Assembly: GCF_007829525.1 (NCBI RefSeq)
Contig: NZ_VLJP01000012.1
Location: forward strand, 120,411 to 184,410
Origin: Mesorhizobium sp. J18
Lineage (GTDB): Bacteria > Pseudomonadota > Alphaproteobacteria > Rhizobiales > Rhizobiaceae
Length of the DNA: 64,000 nucleotides
Direction of reading: 5' to 3'
Shown here: positions 29,290 to 37,514 of the stretch, piece after piece
Position numbering within the stretch: the first letter of the stretch is position 1
Layout of the letters: each line of letters opens with the position of its first letter
The notes under the pieces: generated by a model
Databases searched by the model: none
Told to the model about the DNA's origin: nothing
Seen by the model: only the letters and a program-made list of their open reading frames with translations
Made by a program: the position numbers and the translations under genes

Positions 29290-29535
29290 TCAGCGGCCAT
29301 AATTTTCGCTATGGACCGGGTTCGACTGAACCGACGAACCGGCGCCGATGCCGCGGTCCGAACGAACCGTATGGGTCGTCACCAGATCGACACCATCGGC
29401 CCTTGGGGCATTGTCGTTGTTGAGGCTCTGCTCGACGGCAGCATCATAGTTGCCGACATAAACGGGAGCCTCCTGGGCGGCAGCAATACCGGTCAGTCCC
29501 AAAACGGCGACAGAGGCGATGAGAAAGCTTTTCAT
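29290..29535 (-). CDS. Small secreted protein of unknown function
   Basis: 81 residues from the ATG at 29535, with AGAAGGACG upstream. The first 22 residues are a clear Sec signal peptide (MKSFLIASVAVLGLTGIAAA, cut before QEAPV). The mature part is about 60 residues of polar, Asn/Asp-rich sequence (NYDAAVEQSLNNDNAPRADGVD), with no cysteines. It resembles the DUF680-type small periplasmic proteins of mesorhizobia, though I am not sure. The upstream in-frame codons to 29679 are not a signal and are rejected. It has its own terminator and lies in a 510 bp stretch with the 6S RNA region on the other side. Confidence 0.65.
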   Translation of the reverse strand: MKSFLIASVAVLGLTGIAAAQEAPVYVGNYDAAVEQSLNNDNAPRADGVDLVTTHTVRSDRGIGAGSSVQSNPVHSENYGR

Positions 29536-29800
29536 GATATTCGTCCTTCTAGAAATACGGACCCTCGGAACCCGGCATCCGCCAGCAAACCAAGGGCGTC
29601 CCTTCTTGTCGTGACGGCTCCAATGCCGTTCTTCGACGAGGGTTAGGTGTGCCTTTGAAGGCTTATGTGCAAAGCACAATTTGTTGAGTCGCCGCTCTCG
29701 GATTTTTTACCGCCCGCAGGTTGAAAGGCCTTAGGCGATACCTATTAGCCGCCTGATTAAATCTCTGGCGGAATGCTTGCAGGGCTCCTATATTCCGCCC

Positions 29801-29946
29801 CGGCGGTCTGCGCTTCACGACAGGAGAAACTTTCCCCGGGGCCTTATTGATCCCAAGGGAGCTGTCCCTGATTGGACCCGTGGGTTCTTTCATACGGCGC
29901 CCACCTACTTTGTAGGCGCCCGGGATCACCTCTCCATCGGTTGCCG
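29801..29946 (+). ncRNA. ssrS: 6S RNA
   Basis: The gap 29536-30045 holds no gene but this RNA. Directly before the 5-formyl-THF cyclo-ligase gene, as in most proteobacteria, is a sequence recognisable as alphaproteobacterial 6S RNA. It has CTTTCCCCGGGGCC, the GATCCCAAGGGAGC-type stem, TGGACCCGTGGGTTCTT, and an ACCTACTTTGTAGGCGCC hairpin. The ends are approximate: a closing stem CGGCGGTC (29801-29808) with GGTTGCCG (29939-29946) and an upstream TATATT (29789-29794) suggest the start. 6S binds RNA polymerase holoenzyme as a promoter mimic and lowers sigma-70 transcription in stationary phase. Family call is from memory of sequence and position; ends uncertain by several bases. Confidence 0.88.
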
Positions 29947-30045
29947 CGGATCGCTCCGCACTTCTTCGCTGCGCTGGGCGGCTTCCTTGACGGGCCGGCA
30001 AACATCGGCTTCCCTGCCGCGCGGCGAATTGATCTTCGAGACAGG

Positions 30046-30624
30046 ATGAGCAGAGCACTCAAGAGGCAATTGCGGGCCGAGGCGCTTTCGCGGCGTGATG
30101 CTCTCGATCCGGTGTGGCGGGTGGAAGCCTCCCTCGGGATTGCCGAAGCGGCTGACAGCTTCGAGATTGAGCCGGGACAGATCGTCTCCGGTTTCTGGCC
30201 GATGCGGTCGGAGGTGGACATCCGTCCGCTCATGGCCGCGCTGCGCGACCGTGGCGCCCGGCTGTGCCTGCCCGCCATCATCGACAAGACGACGATCGTC
30301 TTCCGCGAACTCGTGCGGGGGGCGGAGATGGTCGAGATGAGTTTCGGAACCAAGGGACCGGCGGAAGGCGCCGAGATCCTGAATCCTTCCCTTATGCTTA
30401 TACCGCTTGCCGCGTTTGACGGCAGGGGGCACCGCATCGGCTATGGCGGAGGCTACTATGATCGGGCCATCGAGAGGCTGAGGCGGAAAGGTCATGCGCC
30501 GCGGCTCGTCGGCGTCGCCTTCGATTGCCAGGAAGTGGAGCGCGTTCCTGACGAGGGACATGATATCATCATTCCCGAAATGCTTACCGAAAGCGGCTTG
30601 CGTCGCCTTGCACCATCCCTGTAG
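30046..30624 (+). CDS. 5-formyltetrahydrofolate cyclo-ligase
   Basis: ATP-dependent conversion of 5-formyl-THF to 5,10-methenyl-THF. The 192-residue product from the ATG at 30046 (preceded by ACAGG) has the family start SRALKRQLRAEALSRRDAL, a central strand VSGFWPMRSEVDIRPL, and the signature GRGHRIGYGGGYYDRAIERL. It directly follows the 6S RNA, the common ssrS-ygfA arrangement. A longer in-frame start into the 6S region is rejected. Confidence 0.95.
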   Translation: MSRALKRQLRAEALSRRDALDPVWRVEASLGIAEAADSFEIEPGQIVSGFWPMRSEVDIRPLMAALRDRGARLCLPAIIDKTTIVFRELVRGAEMVEMSFGTKGPAEGAEILNPSLMLIPLAAFDGRGHRIGYGGGYYDRAIERLRRKGHAPRLVGVAFDCQEVERVPDEGHDIIIPEMLTESGLRRLAPSL

Positions 30625-30632
30625 ATGATCCA

Positions 30633-31463
30633 ATGAGGCTACTTTTTCTCGGCGATATGGTAGGCCGTTCGGGCCGAACGGCGGTTTGGCAGAGACTTCC
30701 CGGCCTGATCTCCGATTTCAAGCTGGACTTCGTCGTCGTCAATGGTGAGAACGCGGCTGGTGGCTTCGGCATCACCGAGGAAATTTTCCGCGAGACCCTG
30801 AATGCCGGGGCAGACGTGGTGACGACCGGAAATCATGTCTGGGACCAACGCGAAGCTCTGGAATTCGCGCCGCGCCAGGATCGTTTCCTGCGCCCGGCGA
30901 ATTTCCCCAAGGGCACGCCAGGCCGCGGCTCCGGCGTCTTCATGGCTCGCAACGGCGCGCGCGTGCTCGTCTCCAACATCATGGGACGCGTCTTTATGCA
31001 TCCCGAACTCGACGATCCGTTCCAGCGCGTCGAGGAGGAACTGGCGGCTTGCCGGCTTGGCGAGCAGGCCGACGCCATCGTCATCGATTTTCATGCCGAG
31101 GCGACATCTGAGAAGATGTGCTTCGCACATTTCGTCGACGGCCGCGCCAGTTTCGTGGTCGGAACGCATACTCACCAGCCAACGGCCGACCACCAGATCC
31201 TCAATGGCGGAACGGCCTATATCTCGGATGCTGGCATGTGCGGCGACTACGATTCGTCGCTGGGCATGGACAAGGAGGAACCATTGAACCGCTTTCTCTC
31301 CAAAGTACCGAAAGGCCGTTTCGAGGCGGCCGCAGGCTTGGCGACAATCTGCGGGGTCGGCGTCGATATATCCGATCGCACCGGCCTTGCGGAGAAGATT
31401 GCCCCGCTTCGGCTTGGACCGAGGCTGGAAGAAACTATACCGTCGTTCTGGCAGGGACATTGA
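30633..31463 (+). CDS. YmdB-family metallophosphoesterase (TIGR00282)
   Basis: 276-residue metallophosphoesterase of the YmdB group. Motifs: FLGDMVGRSGR (D-x-V-G), VNGENAAGG, TGNHVWDQREAL, IDFHAEATSEK and GTHTHQPTADHQIL; the conserved His, Asp and Asn metal ligands are all present. Bacillus YmdB is a cyclic-nucleotide phosphodiesterase affecting biofilm; the substrate here is not known. It starts 9 bp after the cyclo-ligase stop, so both are likely co-transcribed. The end is 71 bp before terC. Confidence 0.93.
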   Translation: MRLLFLGDMVGRSGRTAVWQRLPGLISDFKLDFVVVNGENAAGGFGITEEIFRETLNAGADVVTTGNHVWDQREALEFAPRQDRFLRPANFPKGTPGRGSGVFMARNGARVLVSNIMGRVFMHPELDDPFQRVEEELAACRLGEQADAIVIDFHAEATSEKMCFAHFVDGRASFVVGTHTHQPTADHQILNGGTAYISDAGMCGDYDSSLGMDKEEPLNRFLSKVPKGRFEAAAGLATICGVGVDISDRTGLAEKIAPLRLGPRLEETIPSFWQGH

Positions 31464-31534
31464 CGGGCGCTGCCCGCGTTCCTACCTGACGGCGAATACT
31501 TCGCTGACCCGCAATTTTTTCCACGGGCCCCGCC

Positions 31535-32296
31535 ATGGACTGGTTTCTCTCCCATTTCGATTTCGTCTCCAATCCCGAGGCATGGATCGCCCTCGTGACG
31601 CTGGTCGTCATGGAGATCGTCCTCGGCATCGACAATCTGATCTTCATTTCAATCCTCACAAACAAGCTGCCCCAGGAGCAGCAGAAGATGGCGCGGCGGC
31701 TGGGCATCAGCGCCGCACTGATCCTGCGGCTGGCGCTCCTGGCAACCATTTCCTTTATCGTTCAGTTGACGACGCCGCTTTTCGAACTTTTCGGACACGG
31801 TTTCTCATGGCGCGATCTCATACTGATTGCCGGCGGCCTCTTCCTTGTCTGGAAGGCGACGAAGGAAATTCATCATTCCGTCGATCCGGCCGACGGCAAG
31901 GAGAACATGGTCGGCACGGTCACGCTCTCAATGGGCGCGGCCATTTTCCAGATCCTGCTTCTCGATCTCGTCTTCTCGATCGACTCCATCATTACGGCCG
32001 TTGGCATGACGGACGAGATTGCCATCATGTTCATTGCAGTCATCGCGGCCGTCACCGTCATGCTTCTGGCGGCCGAGCCATTGTCGCGCTTCATCGCCAA
32101 CAATCCGACGATCGTGATGCTGGCACTCGGTTTCCTTCTGATGATCGGCATGACGCTGATAGCGGACGGCTTCGGCTTCCATGTGCCGAAAGGCTACATC
32201 TACGCCGCCATGGGCTTCTCGGCGCTGGTCGAGGCCCTCAACATGCTGGCGCGCCGCAAGCGCAGGCTAGACAAGGAAGGCGGCGGCACGCACTGA
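31535..32296 (+). CDS. TerC-family integral membrane protein
   Basis: 253-residue polytopic protein of the TerC/Alx family, which moves metals such as Mn2+. It shows [18 protein letters not shown] (transmembrane with the conserved acidic pair), a second [19 protein letters not shown] with the mirrored acidic residues, and several other hydrophobic helices. Family members carry two pseudo-symmetric halves, as here. No tellurite operon is adjacent; it stands alone behind the ymdB-like gene. Confidence 0.92.
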   Translation: MDWFLSHFDFVSNPEAWIALVTLVVMEIVLGIDNLIFISILTNKLPQEQQKMARRLGISAALILRLALLATISFIVQLTTPLFELFGHGFSWRDLILIAGGLFLVWKATKEIHHSVDPADGKENMVGTVTLSMGAAIFQILLLDLVFSIDSIITAVGMTDEIAIMFIAVIAAVTVMLLAAEPLSRFIANNPTIVMLALGFLLMIGMTLIADGFGFHVPKGYIYAAMGFSALVEALNMLARRKRRLDKEGGGTH

Positions 32297-32398
32297 CGCG
32301 CTGCCTCCTCTGTTTGCAGCGAAGGCATTGTTTCGAACGCGTTCTGGCGTCTCGGGGTGATGCTTTGCATGCGCTCCGGCGCGGAGCGTGGGAGAGCC

Positions 32399-33199
32399 TT
32401 ACACCCCGTCCAGGATCAGGATGGTGGGCCGTCGCGGCAGGCTTGCCATGGAGACCGTGAACGAGCGCCCGTCCCGGAAATCGACGTTGAAGCCTTCGCC
32501 CATCATCGCAGTGAATTCGCCCAGCGGTGTGGCATGGCGATGCATGGGCAGCACGATCGAGGAATGCAGACGCTGCGTGATCTCCGTCATGCCCGACAAT
32601 GACATTGTCAGCCCACCATCGATGGGAACCATGACGATGTCGAGACGTCCGATTGCCGCGTAATGCTCGTTTTCCAATCGATGATGCAGATGGCCAAGAT
32701 GGCCTATGCACAACCCCGCCACTTCGAAAATGAAGATCGAATTGCCATCCTTCTCCATCTCGCCCCAGCGGCGGATGTCTGTCGGGACGTTGCGAATATA
32801 GACGTCGTCGATGACGAGAGCATGTTTTGCCGGCCCGCCTTCCGGGTTCCAGCCCCGCAAGATATGCTCGATCCGCGGATCAGGCGTTTCCGTGAAGTGG
32901 GTGGAATGCGCCTTGTTCATCGTGACGACGCGCGGCGGCGGCTCGGCACCATAGTAGCCGCTGAAATCCGTGGCGATGCGCACGCCTTCGGGCGTCTCGA
33001 TGACATAGGTCGAATGGCCGGCATAGCTGATCGTCACTTCGCCGGAACCGGCAGCGACCGGTTGATGGCCGACGAAAATAGCGTCCGGCAGCGTCTGGGC
33101 CATGGCAAGACAATTGCTGGGAATAGGCTCTTCCTGAGCCAGGGTGGCTGGTACTGTGAAAAAAGCGGTTACGAAAGCAAAAAGGCGGAATGCGTGCAT
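32399..33199 (-). CDS. Secreted MBL-fold metallohydrolase
   Basis: 266 residues with an N-terminal signal peptide (MHAFRLFAFVTAFFTVPATLAQ). The mature part resembles the UlaG/MBL family: strand VTISYAGHSTYVIETPEGVRIATDFSGYYG, NKAHSTHFTE (a variant of the HxHxDH site: only parts of the classical metal motif are seen), GHLGHLHHRL, and a late VLPMHRHATPLGEF. The metal ligands are less canonical than in the other MBL protein of this window. Substrate unknown. The 184 bp gap to yebC must hold both promoters. Confidence 0.75.
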   Translation of the reverse strand: MHAFRLFAFVTAFFTVPATLAQEEPIPSNCLAMAQTLPDAIFVGHQPVAAGSGEVTISYAGHSTYVIETPEGVRIATDFSGYYGAEPPPRVVTMNKAHSTHFTETPDPRIEHILRGWNPEGGPAKHALVIDDVYIRNVPTDIRRWGEMEKDGNSIFIFEVAGLCIGHLGHLHHRLENEHYAAIGRLDIVMVPIDGGLTMSLSGMTEITQRLHSSIVLPMHRHATPLGEFTAMMGEGFNVDFRDGRSFTVSMASLPRRPTILILDGV

Positions 33200-33383
33200 G
33201 GGCAGTCCCCTTGTGTCCCTAACCGCATCCTAGTCGACAAGTCCGCCTCGTGACGCTCAAAGCAAAACCGCACCGTTCACGTTTTCGCGAGCATGTGCCC
33301 GATGCCCTTCTGGACGCGCGGGGGCATTTTCACTATAAGCGCGCCATTCCGAAACAGATCGAAATTTTCCGAGCAGGAGCCCC

Positions 33384-34133
33384 ATGGCAGGTCATTCCCA
33401 GTTCAAGAACATCATGCACCGCAAGGGCCGTCAGGACGCGGCCAAGTCGAAGATGTTTTCCAAGCTGGCGCGCGAGATCACCGTCGCGGCCAAAGCCGGC
33501 CTGCCTGATCCCGACATGAATCCGCGCCTGCGCCTCGCCGTTCAGAACGCCAAGGCGCAATCCATGCCGAAGGATAATATTGAACGCGCCATAAAGAAGG
33601 CCTCGGGCGGCGACGCGGAGAATTATGAAGAGGTGCGCTACGAGGGATACGGCCCGGGCGGTGTCGCCATCATCGTCGAGGCATTGACCGACAACCGCAA
33701 CCGTACGGCTTCCAATGTCCGTGCCGCCTTCACCAAGGCGGGCGGTTCGCTCGGCGAAACCGGGTCTGTCTCCTTCATGTTCGATCGTGTTGGCGAGGTC
33801 GTCTATCCCACGAGTGCCGGCGATGCGGAAAAGGTGATGGAGGCCGCCATCGAGGCCGGCGCTGAGGACGTCCAATCAGACGAGAACGGCCATGTCATCA
33901 CCTGCGCTTTCGAAGACATAGGCGAGGTCACGTCCGCCCTGGAAGGAACGCTGGGCGAGGCCGAATCCGTCAAGACTGTGTGGCGCCCGCAGACCGGCAC
34001 GCCCGTGGACGAGGAACGCGCGCAGTCCATCCTCAGGCTAATCGCCACTCTCGAAGACGACGACGACGTGCAGAACGTTTATGCGAATTTTGAGGTGGAC
34101 GACGAGACCATGGCACGGCTCAGCGCCGCATGA
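33384..34133 (+). CDS. YebC/PmpR family protein (TACO1 homologue)
   Basis: 249 residues with the YebC start [31 protein letters not shown] and the typical three-domain layout. The family was long listed as transcriptional regulators; the mitochondrial homologue TACO1 and newer bacterial work implicate members in translation of proline-rich stretches. That is relevant to FtsY, TolA and HemY of this window with their Pro-rich regions, but this is inference. It overlaps the next gene (ATGA). Confidence 0.95.
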   Translation: MAGHSQFKNIMHRKGRQDAAKSKMFSKLAREITVAAKAGLPDPDMNPRLRLAVQNAKAQSMPKDNIERAIKKASGGDAENYEEVRYEGYGPGGVAIIVEALTDNRNRTASNVRAAFTKAGGSLGETGSVSFMFDRVGEVVYPTSAGDAEKVMEAAIEAGAEDVQSDENGHVITCAFEDIGEVTSALEGTLGEAESVKTVWRPQTGTPVDEERAQSILRLIATLEDDDDVQNVYANFEVDDETMARLSAA

Positions 34134-34408
34134 GCTCGACGCACCGGATCACCATCACTTATTGCACGCAATGCCAGTGGCTGTTGCGCGCGGCCTGGAT
34201 GGCGCAGGAACTGCTCTCCACCTTCGGACCCGAGCTTGGGGAAGTGGCGCTTATCCCTGGCACCGGCGGGATTTTCGAGATCACCTGCAATGGTGAACTC
34301 ATCTGGGAGCGCAAGCGGGACGACGGTTTCCCGGAGGCCAAGGTGCTGAAACAGCGTGTCCGGGACATCATCGACCCTGAACGCGATCTGGGTCATAGCG
34401 ATCGCTAG
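34130..34408 (+). CDS. Rdx/SelW-type thioredoxin-like protein
   Basis: 92 residues with the start [21 protein letters not shown]: Cys12-x-x-Cys15 redox motif of the SelT/SelW/SelH (Rdx) family, here with Cys instead of selenocysteine. The rest ([49 protein letters not shown]) fits the family. Likely a small cytoplasmic redox protein; partner unknown. Its ATG overlaps the yebC stop as ATGA, so the two are translationally coupled. Confidence 0.9.
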   Translation: MSSTHRITITYCTQCQWLLRAAWMAQELLSTFGPELGEVALIPGTGGIFEITCNGELIWERKRDDGFPEAKVLKQRVRDIIDPERDLGHSDR

Positions 34409-34497
34409 AAGTCTGTATCGAGCGCCAGGATCGAGCAGGCGGGGGCGGCAGGGCCTGCCCGTTGGAACATTATGCAGCAGCCACGGCCAAAACGAAA

Positions 34498-34520
34498 AAA
34501 CCCGCCTCGAGGGCGGGTTT
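34498..34520 (-). terminator. Intrinsic terminator of rpmE, possibly bidirectional
   Basis: Inverted repeat AAACCCGCC / GGCGGGTTT with a 5-base loop, followed on the minus strand by TTTTTTCGTTTT. It lies 21 bp after the rpmE stop. On the plus strand the upstream A-run and the T-triplet after it would also let it serve as a weak terminator for the yebC-rdx pair. Confidence 0.85.
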
Positions 34521-34541
34521 CGGGATTGATCCAGGGCAGTT

Positions 34542-34763
34542 TCAGATGCCAAGACCTTCGTAACGCTTCTTGAACTTGGAAACGCGGCCGCCGCGATCGA
34601 CCAGCGTCTGCTGGCCTCCCGTCCATGCCGGATGGGTGGTCGGATCGATATCGAGCTGGAGCGTGTCGCCTTCCTTGCCCCAGGTCGAGCGCGTCTCGAA
34701 TTCGGTTCCGTCGGTCATGACGACCTTGATAGTGTGGTAATCGGGATGGATATCGGCTTTCAT
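34542..34763 (-). CDS. rpmE: 50S ribosomal protein bL31
   Basis: 73 residues: [33 protein letters not shown]... with the conserved HPDYH start and [24 protein letters not shown] end. It has no cysteines, so it is the zinc-free (C-) form. The chosen start excludes 46 upstream codons. It is followed by a strong terminator. It is divergent from the ABC exporter. Confidence 0.96.
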   Translation of the reverse strand: MKADIHPDYHTIKVVMTDGTEFETRSTWGKEGDTLQLDIDPTTHPAWTGGQQTLVDRGGRVSKFKKRYEGLGI

Positions 34764-34949
34764 GGGTCTCTGTCCTGCGTTTCGGGGGCGATGCGCAGCC
34801 TGCGGCAAAGTCGCCCACACTGAAAACTTGAAGCCGCGGCCAATGAAGGCTACGGCTTCCGAAACTTCGGCGTGCCTATACATCAGCCGACCGGCCAGCA
34901 CAAGGCCGCCGACCGGACTTATTCTCGGACAGGCGCAGAAGGACCGACC

Positions 34950-36755
34950 ATGGCGGAACCGGCCGTCGCCGCAAGCGACAAGAAAAGGCGATCGCTCGGC
35001 CCGCTCGCGCGGCTCTTTCCCTATATCCGCCGTTATCGCGGCCTCGTCGCAGGCGCTGTATTCTTTCTTACCCTGGCGGCCGTGACAACGCTAACATTGC
35101 CCATCGCCGTGCGCCGCATGATCGATCACGGCTTCTCCAGCTCCGATTCCACTTTCATCTCCAATTATTTCTCCATGCTGGTGGTCATCGCCGGTGTGCT
35201 GGCGACCGCATCCGCCTGCCGTTACTACTTCGTCGTCACTTTAGGCGAGCGCGTCGTGACGGATCTGCGGCGCGATGTCTTTTCGCATGTGACGCGGCTT
35301 TCGCCGGATTTCTTCGACCGCTCCCAGTCGGGCGAGATCGTCTCTCGGCTGACAGCCGATGCGACACAGATCAAATCGGCTGTCGGGGCGACCGCCTCCA
35401 CAGCGCTGCGCAACATCATCATGGGTACGGGCGCGGTGGTGATGATGATCATCACCAGTCCGCGGCTGTCGCTGCTGGTGGTCGTCGCCATTCCCGCCAT
35501 CGTCTTCCTGCTCGTCGCCTTCGGCCGGTCCGTGCGCCGCAAGTCGCGGCTTGCTCAGGATACGCTCGCGGATGCCTCGGCCTATGCGAGCGAGCAGATC
35601 GGCGCGATGCGCACGCTTCAGGCCTTCACAAGCGAGGCGCGCGTGATCGATCGTTTTGCCAACGCCATCGAATCTGCCTTCCAGGCCGCGCGCTCTTCGA
35701 TCTTCGCGCGCTCCATCCTGACCTTCTTTGCCATTTTTGCCACTTCTGCCTCCGTGGTCGGAGTACTTTGGGTGGGCTCCCAGGACGTGCTGGCGGGGAC
35801 GATGTCTCCCGGCACGCTCGGCCAGTTTCTCCTCTATTCGGTGCTTGCGGCCGGAGCGCTTGGTGCACTTTCCGAAGTCTGGGGCGAGCTTTCGCAGGCT
35901 GCGGGCGCGGCCGAACGCATGACGGAACTGCTCGCAGAGGAGCCGACGATCGCCTCGCCGGCGGCCCCCGAGGCGCTGCCGGTGCCGGCGAGCGGAATGA
36001 TCGAGTTTCGCGACGTGCATTTTGCCTATCCGACAAGACCTGAAAAGTCGGCGCTGAAGGGGCTTACTTTTTCAGTCAGGAAGGGGGAAACAGTCGCCAT
36101 CGTTGGCCCCTCGGGAGCAGGCAAGACAACCGTCTTCTCCCTTCTCCTTCGTTATTATGACCCTGCAAGCGGCGAGATACTGGTTGATGGCGTCGACCTG
36201 CGTCAGGCCAATCTGATCGAATTGCGTTCGCGCATGGCGATCGTGCCCCAGGACGTGACGATCTTTGCGGCGAGTGTGGCCGACAATATCGGCCTCGGCC
36301 GCCCGGACGTCTCGCGTGAGGAGATCGAGGCGGCCGCGAAGGCGGCGCATGCCGATGAGTTTATCCGCATGCTCGATCAGGGATACGATACACTCGTCGG
36401 TGAGCGCGGCATCACCCTTTCAGGTGGCCAGCGTCAGCGGATCGCTATTGCCCGTGCCATATTGCGCGACGCGCCGATCCTGCTCCTCGACGAGGCTACT
36501 TCAGCTCTTGATTCGGAAAGCGAAACCCTTGTGCAGACGGCGCTGGAGCAACTGATGCGCCAGCGGACCACCATAGTCATCGCACATCGCCTGGCGACCG
36601 TCCTCAGGGCCGATCGCATCCTCGTCATGGAGGATGGACGGATCGTGGAGGAAGGTACGCATGCCGTACTTGTGCGCAGGGACGGGGTCTATGCCCGGCT
36701 GGCGCGTCTCCAGTTCGAGACAGGCGCAGACGCGTTCAGGGGTGCGGCGGAGTAG
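34950..36755 (+). CDS. ABC exporter, fused permease and ATPase half-transporter
   Basis: 601 residues from the ATG at 34950 (AGAAGGAC upstream). The N-terminal ABC transmembrane domain has about six helices (residues 30-310); the C-terminal ATPase has Walker A ([19 protein letters not shown]), Q-loop, signature [12 protein letters not shown] and Walker B ([12 protein letters not shown]). This is an MsbA/LmrA-like homodimeric exporter of lipid or hydrophobic compounds; the substrate is not clear. The stop is next to the stop of the convergent toxin gene with no gap. Confidence 0.92.
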   Translation: MAEPAVAASDKKRRSLGPLARLFPYIRRYRGLVAGAVFFLTLAAVTTLTLPIAVRRMIDHGFSSSDSTFISNYFSMLVVIAGVLATASACRYYFVVTLGERVVTDLRRDVFSHVTRLSPDFFDRSQSGEIVSRLTADATQIKSAVGATASTALRNIIMGTGAVVMMIITSPRLSLLVVVAIPAIVFLLVAFGRSVRRKSRLAQDTLADASAYASEQIGAMRTLQAFTSEARVIDRFANAIESAFQAARSSIFARSILTFFAIFATSASVVGVLWVGSQDVLAGTMSPGTLGQFLLYSVLAAGALGALSEVWGELSQAAGAAERMTELLAEEPTIASPAAPEALPVPASGMIEFRDVHFAYPTRPEKSALKGLTFSVRKGETVAIVGPSGAGKTTVFSLLLRYYDPASGEILVDGVDLRQANLIELRSRMAIVPQDVTIFAASVADNIGLGRPDVSREEIEAAAKAAHADEFIRMLDQGYDTLVGERGITLSGGQRQRIAIARAILRDAPILLLDEATSALDSESETLVQTALEQLMRQRTTIVIAHRLATVLRADRILVMEDGRIVEEGTHAVLVRRDGVYARLARLQFETGADAFRGAAE

Positions 36756-37187
36756 TCAATCCGGCCGCCACTCGGCAAGCAACTGGACGCCGCCAAATGT
36801 CCTGGTTCTGTCAAAGTGCCTTTTGTCCGCGGTTAGAAAGGTACCATTCCGCACGATTGCCATCGCGTGGTAGATCGAATCCGCCAGTGCTGGAAATCCA
36901 TGCGCGGATGTTTTGGTCGTCGCGATGGCCTCCGCTTTATTCAGATCCTCGGCATTGGGCTCGATGAAACGGAAGCCGGTTTTCTTGAGGGCAGCTATCA
37001 GCCTGACTGGGATATCGAACGGGACGCCATAATGAAGAGCCACGGAGAGGACTTCGTAGAGCGCTAATCCGGGTGCAAGATGTGCGATCCTGCGTTCCGC
37101 ACAATGAATGACGGCTGCCTTGGCCAGCGGGCTGTCCGGTTCATCTCGAAAGAGTTTGACCAGAATCGAAGCATCGAGCACGAGCAT
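36756..37187 (-). CDS. PIN-domain toxin (VapC type)
   Basis: 143-residue PIN-domain ribonuclease: VLDASILVKLF (first Asp), LYEVLS (Glu), and FPALADSIYHAMAIVRNGTFLTADKRHFD (later acidic residues). The four acidic metal-binding residues of PIN toxins are present. The ATG at 37187 overlaps the antitoxin stop (TGATG). VapC toxins cleave tRNA or rRNA; the target is unknown. It is convergent with the ABC gene with adjacent stops. Confidence 0.85.
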   Translation of the reverse strand: MLVLDASILVKLFRDEPDSPLAKAAVIHCAERRIAHLAPGLALYEVLSVALHYGVPFDIPVRLIAALKKTGFRFIEPNAEDLNKAEAIATTKTSAHGFPALADSIYHAMAIVRNGTFLTADKRHFDRTRTFGGVQLLAEWRPD

Positions 37188-37462
37188 CAATGCCTGGATC
37201 CATGCCGCGCGGCCAGATATGTGTCGCGTTCGCTCCGCAATCTGCGAAGCATTTCGACGCTATCTTCGCCATCGCTGGAATAGCCCTCCATGCTGTCGAG
37301 CGTCTTCCGCAGACTCTCAATAGCCTCTTTCCTGAGGGCTTCGGCGATGGCTCGCTCCACGAAACCGGATCGTTTGCTCGACGGAATCCGTGCTTCGAGT
37401 TCTTCCTTGACCGCACTGTCGATGGAGAATGTAGCGCGCTGCTTGCGTTCATGCATAGCCAT
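37187..37462 (-). CDS. Ribbon-helix-helix-type antitoxin (VapB-like)
   Basis: 91 residues: an N-terminal RHH-type DNA-binding part (ATFSIDSAVKEELEARIPSSKRSGFVERAIAEAL) and a charged C-terminal tail expected to wrap the toxin. The start could be the first ATG (37462) or the third codon. It overlaps the toxin start. Three ATACC half-sites lie just before it at 37473-37507, a likely autoregulation operator. Confidence 0.8.
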   Translation of the reverse strand: MAMHERKQRATFSIDSAVKEELEARIPSSKRSGFVERAIAEALRKEAIESLRKTLDSMEGYSSDGEDSVEMLRRLRSERDTYLAARHGSRH

Positions 37463-37472
37463 GGAAGATTCC

Positions 37473-37507
37473 TTTCATACCAAAAAGTAATACCATCTGG
37501 TATGAAA
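37473..37507. promoter_or_regulatory. Operator of the PIN toxin-antitoxin pair
   Basis: Nested inverted repeats: outer arms TTTCATACC (37473-37481) and GGTATGAAA (37499-37507), and inner palindrome ATACCA-TC-TGGTAT (37490-37503). Three ATACC half-sites with a spacing that suits cooperative RHH dimers. It lies 11 bp upstream of the antitoxin start and between two genes on the same strand, so its target is the toxin-antitoxin operon. Confidence 0.8.
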
Positions 37508-37514
37508 ATCCAGT

